The notes beneath the pieces are model-generated. The model made no database searches and was not told where the DNA came from. It saw only the letters and a program-made list of their open reading frames with translations. Below, one piece after another: positions 58,326-64,000 of a DNA stretch of 64,000 nt. Source of the DNA: Glebionis coronaria (Eukaryota; Streptophyta; Magnoliopsida; Asterales; Asteraceae); the NCBI GenBank assembly GCA_025667525.1, contig CM046878.1:514360274-514424273 (forward strand), given 5' to 3'. Both the position numbers and the translations under genes were made by a program. How positions within the stretch are numbered: position 1 is the first letter of the stretch; every line of letters starts with the position of its first letter.

Positions 58326-59840
58326 TGATACAAATGATTCTGCTATGGGTTCAATATTAATCTCAGAATCTTCTCGAATTGATCACAGGTCAAAGTGGAA
58401 TAGTTATTCTTGGTGACAAATAGGGAGTTTGGTTTTCTATTCTACTAAAAGGGTAAATGTGTGAAGTAAATAAAAGTAAACTAGAAGCAATTAATTAATT
58501 AAAATAAAACTTGAATTAAAATTAAAATTAAACAGTAACTGTAAATACCCTGAAAAAGTGCTTCATTCGGAATGTATGCTTGATCCGGAATAAATCAGAC
58601 AGAATCCTTCATTCGGAATAAATTGCTCATGCGGAATAAATCTTCATGCGGAATAAATGGTTCATGCGGAATATAAGGTTCATGCGGAATATTAGGTTCA
58701 TTCGGAATAAATGGAAAGAATGTTGGTTCGGAATAATGTGGTTGATCCGGAATAATTGGTTATCCCGGATGAAAGGGTTTGATCCGGAATATAAAATATT
58801 TCGGATGAAGAAAATTGATGCGGAATAAAGGGTTGATCCGGAATAATGGTTATTCCGGATGAAGGACACTGATCCGGAATATTGGATATTCCGGATGAAG
58901 GAGCTTGATTCGGAATACTAGGTTGATCCGGAATATTGGATACTCCGGATGAAGGAGCTTGATTCGGAATATTGGGAATGATGAAGAACAGTAAAGCAGA
59001 AAAAGCAGGGGAACACGATTTTACCGAAAATCAACCAAGTTTTTAACCAAAACTTAAACAAAACTAATCACCAATCATCTACTAACCATAAACATCAAAT
59101 CCCAACAATAAAAACACAAAACCCAATAACTTTTGAAGATCAAAATCAACCAAATAAGAACTTTAAGCTTTAACTCAAAAAGATGAAGATGAACAAGATT
59201 AATGGAAGGATTAAATTGATAGATTAATGTAGAGTAAACAAAAGGAAAGATTAAACACTTACAAAATCAAAGATTCAACAAAATGAAAATCACCAACACC
59301 TTAGTGGTGTTGGCTTCTTCCCTACGAAACAAAAAAGAAAGAAACTGGGAAAACTAAAAACTAGCACAAAAAGTGTGAGGGGATGTCTTTTTATAGGTGT
59401 TCTCTTTGGTTGGAGAGTGGGCTATCTCCCTTTCTTCTTGTCTTCTCGTCTTTTCAGAAAAGTTGACGTTTTCGATTCTGATTCGGGATTTGTCGACGAT
59501 TAAAATCAACCCGTCTTTTAATTTCTTCGTTTAATAGACTTGAGTTCCTTCGACATATGTAAATCTTCCATCTTTGGTCCTTTTCTTCGATAAATCTTCA
59601 AACAGGCCCATTAACTTCAAATCTTTTGCATCTCTTGGACAATAGACTTCGTCTTGAGTCTTTTTCTTCGATACAACCCGTGCAATCCCATGTTTTCTTC
59701 AATATTCATCCGGTTGACTCTGAAAACACAATAAACACAAAAACCACGCATAATTCCAAACAAATGATATTAAATACGCGTTTTGGTCTCGTTTTAGAAA
59801 GAAATAAGTGGTAAAAGGATGGGTGTTTTCACACCTATCA
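58326..59840 (-). repeat. 5' LTR of element G
   Basis: 1,515 bp, starting TGATAGGTGTG at 59840 and ending TTGTATCA at 58326 on the minus strand. TATAAAAA lies at 59395-59388. A GTAAGT donor-like site (59262-59257) lies upstream of the motif array. It has one more 20-base array unit than the 3' LTR. Confidence 0.92.
58561..58974 (-). repeat. TTCCGGATCAA-type array in the 5' LTR of G
   Basis: Same array as at 49219-49612 with one extra unit (GTTCATGCGGAATATAAG near 58667-58686). In minus-strand (transcript) sense the words read ATTCCGGATCAAC, ATTCCGAATCAAG and CATCCGGAATA. Confidence 0.88.
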
Positions 59841-60026
59841 TGTACTATCACGTACTTAATACTTATCGTGTAATAACACGTACGTACTTATTATCGTGCA
59901 TTAACACGTACGTAATTTCTATAATTATAAATCGTGACACGTGTTCGTGATATAAAAGGAAAGTTTTTAATTGGTTCGTACGTTTACTAAATGTATTGTT
60001 CATGGTAAAAGCATGCGGGTTTTACA
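59841..60026 (-). repeat. 3' LTR of element F, start
   Basis: Minus strand TGTAAAACCCGCATGC starts at 60026. Repeated ACACGTACGTA words lie at 59879-59912. The insertion of G follows at 59840. Confidence 0.65.
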
Positions 60027-62700
60027 ACTCTTCCCCCTAAAAAGAATAATTTTTCCCCGAATTATAGATAAAGTAACTGAAAAGAACATGAACGTGACAT
60101 GACTGCCAAGTACATGGAACGCGACGTGCCTGAAAGGAACATAACTGAATTGTGGAATGATGAGAGGATAAATCCGGATGGACTCGTCCGTTTCCAAGTG
60201 GCTTCCTTCTCGGAACGGTTCTTCCACAAGATCTTGCCACAAATGGTAAATCTTGGTCCTCCTGACCTTGACTTGACGATACGAAAAAAATTCATGGTTA
60301 TCAACGTAAGATAGATCCTTCTAAATCTGATCGAGGGAATAAGAATTAACGTGCAAGGGTACATGAAACATTACGATGCAAAATAACCTAGACTAACTAA
60401 AATTAGTCCCGTCTTAGCCATGATGCGCGAGACATACTGGAACGTAGTACGTGAACCATTTTAAATGTGATACGTGAACAATTGTGAACGTGATACGTGG
60501 AGACATGGTGAGTGTAATATGCGAAGCATATGATGAACCATGATACGTGTACATATCGTAAATGTGATATGTGAAACGTGGAATGTATATGACATGTGAA
60601 ACATATCGTGAACATAGGACAACTGAGGTGGTAAAGCCAACAATATAAGGTGAGACGTGGAATGTGACGTGGAACGTCTGTCTGAGGATAGAGAGTTATA
60701 CTAAACTTGAGTCTGGTCTCTCAAGTTCTTGCAAAACTTCCCAGAATTAAAAATGGACGTAAAATCATAAGCCAGGATACGATCATGAACGTGAATAGTG
60801 TCATGAATGTGAGTGCGAAAGCAAGTCGTAAAATTTTAACAAAGACGTGAAGGTAAATAAGGAGCACAAATGTGGACCTTCGTCTGGCCGGATAGCTGAG
60901 GGATTACCAAGTGATTGGGTGAGCCTTGGCTGGAACGTGTCCGATCAATCTGCTGGCTTTGAAATCCTTGCGGACGTAAGGATTCTGCAAACTTGGTCAA
61001 CTGTTGACAATAACCCAGATAACATCATGTTTATTCTGAGTTTGCGTTAATCTGGTAACCAAAATCCATGGAGATCTTGTCCCATTTCTGTTCACAATAC
61101 CTGATGGTGAAAAAACATCCTAATCTATTGGTGTTCTATCTTAGCCTGTTAGTATGTCAGGTACTTAGATATGAACGTAATTGTATCTCGCTTCGTAGAA
61201 ACTTTATACATAGAAGTTTGCGAAACTATGAGTCTCCGAAATTAGACTTCTCTTAGCGTAGGATTTTATGGAACACCTAATGTAGTGTATGGTTCTCACC
61301 TTTACGCATAAACTGAGTCATGGTACGATTAACCTTGAGAATCCATGTGATTCAACGTGTGTAATCAACCAGAATTTATATTGGAAAATTCAGGGTGAAA
61401 TTTCTCTTGTCGTAGAATTTGCAACATAGTGCAAAAATGGTCTTCCTGCTCTTCTATAGGCTTAGAGATAATCAGGTTATCCTTGATGAAAACACTGATG
61501 AATTTGTTTACGAGTTCATGGAAACTCAATTTATTAAGTCCATAATGCTGCTGGAGCATTTATGAGACTAATACAAATCATGAATCTAGCATGACCGAGT
61601 CGTGTACGAATAGCAGTCATGGAAATGTCCTGCTCTTTCACTCGTCACTGTTGGCAGCATGATCATGAATCCGATATTGGAAAATTGCTTAACGCCCTAA
61701 AGTCGATTGGACATGTCGTCACTACGTGGAGGAGAATAACGGTTATGAATGGTGATTTAATTAAATCGACTGAAGTCGACACATAATCTCATGGTACCGT
61801 CCTTCTCCTTGAAGGTTCTTCTAGAATGTATGGGAAGATTTTGGAATAATCGACTGGTTATACGTAAAAGGACTTCAGTAGTCGTGTCTTAACTAACAGC
61901 TAGAAAATTTTAGCAGTGATAGCTAACAAAGCACGTGCTTGTAAAGCATATATAATTCGTACAGATTTTCCTGATAAAAACCATGCTGAATGTATTCAGG
62001 AGCCTGAACATCACTGTACAAAATCATGAATCGTAGTAGGGTGTGTTGTTCGTAGTCCATAATTAGGATTAAATTCAACTCGTGTCTGTCCGAGGTAATG
62101 CGTTAGCAGCTTGGATCTCATCATTAGGCTGAAGGAAAACCTTCGTATACATGGGGAATACGAATGGTATCCTTTATGGTCATGAATATATGAAATATGG
62201 GTGCAAGAAATGAAAGTGTCATCGAGCAATCATGACAGATCTCAATGATACGCCGGTGATGGCACTGAAATTCTTGTGGCCTGATGAATACACCGCACAA
62301 CAAAATGGATATACCCTTTTTAGGGTACCTTGAATTTCTTAGGGGTGTTCCAGAATTGGACGTGAGTCATGTGTCTTGAGTGGTGTCTTGACATGTGTCT
62401 CGAGATGAGAAACAAACAGAACTACGAATATTAGGTTATTATGCCAGAATTGGCGAATCAGTTTGACTACTGATCCTTTGCATTTCTGATCACGTCTGCG
62501 ACCGAAGCTTCAGCTTCGGTTACGATTGCTAGGATAATTGTTGTCATAGTAGTGGTTACTATCGTCTTGTTTGTCAGTTCCATGACGGTCATTCTCATGA
62601 CTGTGATTCATGTAACTATTCAGCTGAGTGGCCGGATGGTACCGGTTCACACTCATATGACTGAAACGACAACTGAATGACGTGTGACATGTAATTAAGA
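60027..62700 (-). pseudogene. pol: Element F pol remnants (RT, integrase C-terminus, chromodomain-like)
   Basis: Minus-strand readings. 61559-61365 gives ELVNKFISVFIKDNLIISK then EDHFCTMLQILRQEKFHPEFS, a decayed RT YxDD block. About 61790-61760 gives MRLCVDFSRFN, the block before it. About 60980-60850 resembles the integrase C-terminal FE..R.G.VAY.L region with stops. 60242-60062 gives LWQDLVEEPFREGSHLETDESIRIYPLI, the position of a chromodomain-like tail, followed by the PPT. Stops and frameshifts are everywhere, so boundaries are approximate. Confidence 0.6.
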
Positions 62701-63990
62701 ATTAGGGATAATGTTTGATGGAAATCGTCTGGTGGTGAAGCATCTTCTCGTCCGATCGCTTTGTTCTAACGCATTTGTCTTCGTCTTGTAAGATCTCCAG
62801 GTTGTGAACAACATCAGCATCTCGTAGCGTCTCAAAAAATCCGCATCATCAACCCTTAGCAACATCCCAGCTATGAGCGGCATCGCCAGTTTTTAGAGTA
62901 TCAGCAAGTAGAATACGCACATGGGATACGGTACATAGAGTACACATGGAATGCACATGAAATGATTCGTATGGGGTCGATCATCTAACATGATTTTAAA
63001 GGAAAATAATTGGTTAAACGGTTAGAACACCATCATGATAACCTGGCAATGCCAGTATATACTTCATTCTGGTTGCATAGAGAAATGCTAACGTATTGTT
63101 AAACAAATTTCAACGATGATTTTCCTGAACGCATGATTAATGAAAACCAACCATGACTATCATGAAAGCAGGATTTAAATGAATTCCAATAGTGTCTTAC
63201 ATGAAAGCAAAAACAACAAAAGAGGCGTAAAACTAATCAACATGAAGACGAAATCATCATGAAGAAACATGAAACAACTTAACATGAAGGAGTATATAAC
63301 ATAATCAGCATGAAAATGAAGTTAACCATGATATTATGAAAACATACTTGACATAAAGACATAATAACTTATGAGGGGACGTGAAAATTTTATGCCAATA
63401 AATCATGAAAAAAATTTTATGCATGTAAACGGTGCATAAATGCATGATGCAGTTTATGAAAACCTTTATATGCGTGGGGGTAGACACATATGGTCAGTTT
63501 ACCCAAAACAAAAGACATGGCGAGGGGACGCCTATGGGTCGTTCCCAAAGTTAAAAGTTTTGATAAAGACACATGCGGCTAACTAGGGCCAGTCCTGTAC
63601 CAACCGTTACTTAGTCATAAACCTGCGACAATGATACATGGAATAAATGAATGAAACTCAGCTGTCAAAACTTAACAGAAAAAAAAATTTATGTGACCAA
63701 TTATGAACTACTGGGGTTCAGTTCACATTAGTCACAGTTCACAAGGAACATCGTGCATGAAACAATGACACGTAACTAAGTATGGATGACGGTTGTTCAG
63801 TCCATATTAGTAAAAGCAATACTGATGAAAACATCATGGTTAAAACAACAAGGTGCTGAAAACATCATAGTTAAAACAACAAAGTGCTGAAAACATAAAT
63901 ACATGGAATAACAAGCGTTGGCTTAGGAAGCTCCTGATGACTACCCACTAGTCACAAGTCAAGTTTTAGAGCCTACAGGTCGAAGCCTTG
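62701..63990 (-). other. Element F 5' internal region (leader and possible gag remnant)
   Basis: No readable gag or zinc knuckle. The stretch from about 63100 to 63960 is rich in CATGAAA and AACATCAT words, with a duplicated 33-base stretch around 63825-63893. It runs to the primer site at the window edge. Confidence 0.45.
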
Positions 63991-64000
63991 GCTCTGATAC
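63991..64000 (-). other. Primer-binding site of element F (partial)
   Basis: The window ends in GCTCTGATAC, the complement of GTATCAGAGC, the core of the tRNA-Met primer site. The 5' LTR of F should start a few bases past 64000. Confidence 0.7.

Larger units (their letters stand above)
48985..59840 (-). mobile_element. Element G: nearly complete Athila-like Ty3/gypsy element
   Basis: Minus strand: 5' LTR (59840-58326), primer site, gag, protease, RT, RNase H, integrase (order RT-RH-IN, so gypsy), 1.9 kb of noncoding 3' sequence, PPT and 3' LTR (50478 to about 48985). The LTRs differ by about 22 substitutions in about 1,470 aligned bases plus one 20-base repeat-unit indel. The coding region needs only a few corrections: two frameshifts and two single-codon stops, with a further broken stretch between RNase H and integrase. 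No envelope-like ORF follows integrase. A target duplication is not recognisable at the left end. Confidence 0.92.
47331..64000 (-). mobile_element. Element F: decayed chromovirus-type Ty3/gypsy element, 5' LTR outside window
   Basis: On the minus strand the primer site lies at the right edge of the window, the internal region at 60027-63990 and the 3' LTR at 60026 down to 47331, split by element G. The LTR begins TGTAAAACCCGC (minus strand, from 60026) and ends GTGTTACA (47331). The PPT complement (CTTCCCCCTAAAAAG) adjoins it. The left flank is TGAAC (47326-47330). The internal region is only about 4 kb and badly decayed, but RT and chromodomain-like traces place it with Tekay-like chromoviruses. 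Confidence 0.7.

Overview
The window looks like gene-poor, repeat-dense DNA from a eudicot nuclear genome. It is built almost entirely of nested LTR retrotransposons, and I found no convincing host protein gene, rRNA, tRNA gene or CRISPR array. The elements are Ty1/copia (Sirevirus-like, with very long Gag proteins) and Ty3/gypsy (Athila-like and Tekay-like chromovirus). From memory of similar elements, the accessory protein and the LTR styles resemble those common in Asteraceae. That assignment is an inference; no database was searched.

Layout, left to right. Element A (Sirevirus-like, + strand, old and decayed) begins before base 1 and ends near 34068. It is interrupted by a 4.4-kb gypsy solo LTR (2899-7306) and by element B (14713-32766). 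B is an 18,054-bp copia element with two 328-bp LTRs that differ at only two positions and a perfect 5-bp target duplication (ATTCA). B carries Gag (15948-20126), protease/integrase/RT/RNase H (to 24193), and then a 1,322-codon accessory reading frame (26211-30179) that A lacks. A sits in the 3' end of an Athila-like element C (34069-39915). The LTR of C is split by a 3.9-kb solo LTR, H (34597-38473; target duplication ACTAT). C in turn sits in the 3' part of a copia element D (to about 42183). After D come a decayed minus-strand copia fragment E (42184-46340), then a decayed minus-strand chromovirus F (47331 to beyond 64000). The LTR of F is split by an Athila-like minus-strand element G (48985-59840) with a nearly complete gag-pol.

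The most unusual signal is a short motif, TTCCGGATNAA in the sense orientation of each element. It is repeated many times upstream of ORF starts in A, in B (twice: before gag and again before the accessory ORF) and in the LTRs of G, although A/B and G belong to different superfamilies. In B and G each array lies between a plausible splice donor and an acceptor a few bases before the start codon. A and B also share a 9-bp stem-loop just downstream of the TATA box, with different sequences but fully paired arms. C and G share a TTGAGGACAA hairpin with different, still paired, flanking arms.

Nesting gives relative ages: D before C before A before B, and F before G. B and G have nearly identical LTR pairs and are young. 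A, E and F are full of stops and frameshifts. B carries pol lesions and two stops in its accessory frame despite near-identical LTRs, so it was probably mobilised in trans, or some lesions are sequencing errors.
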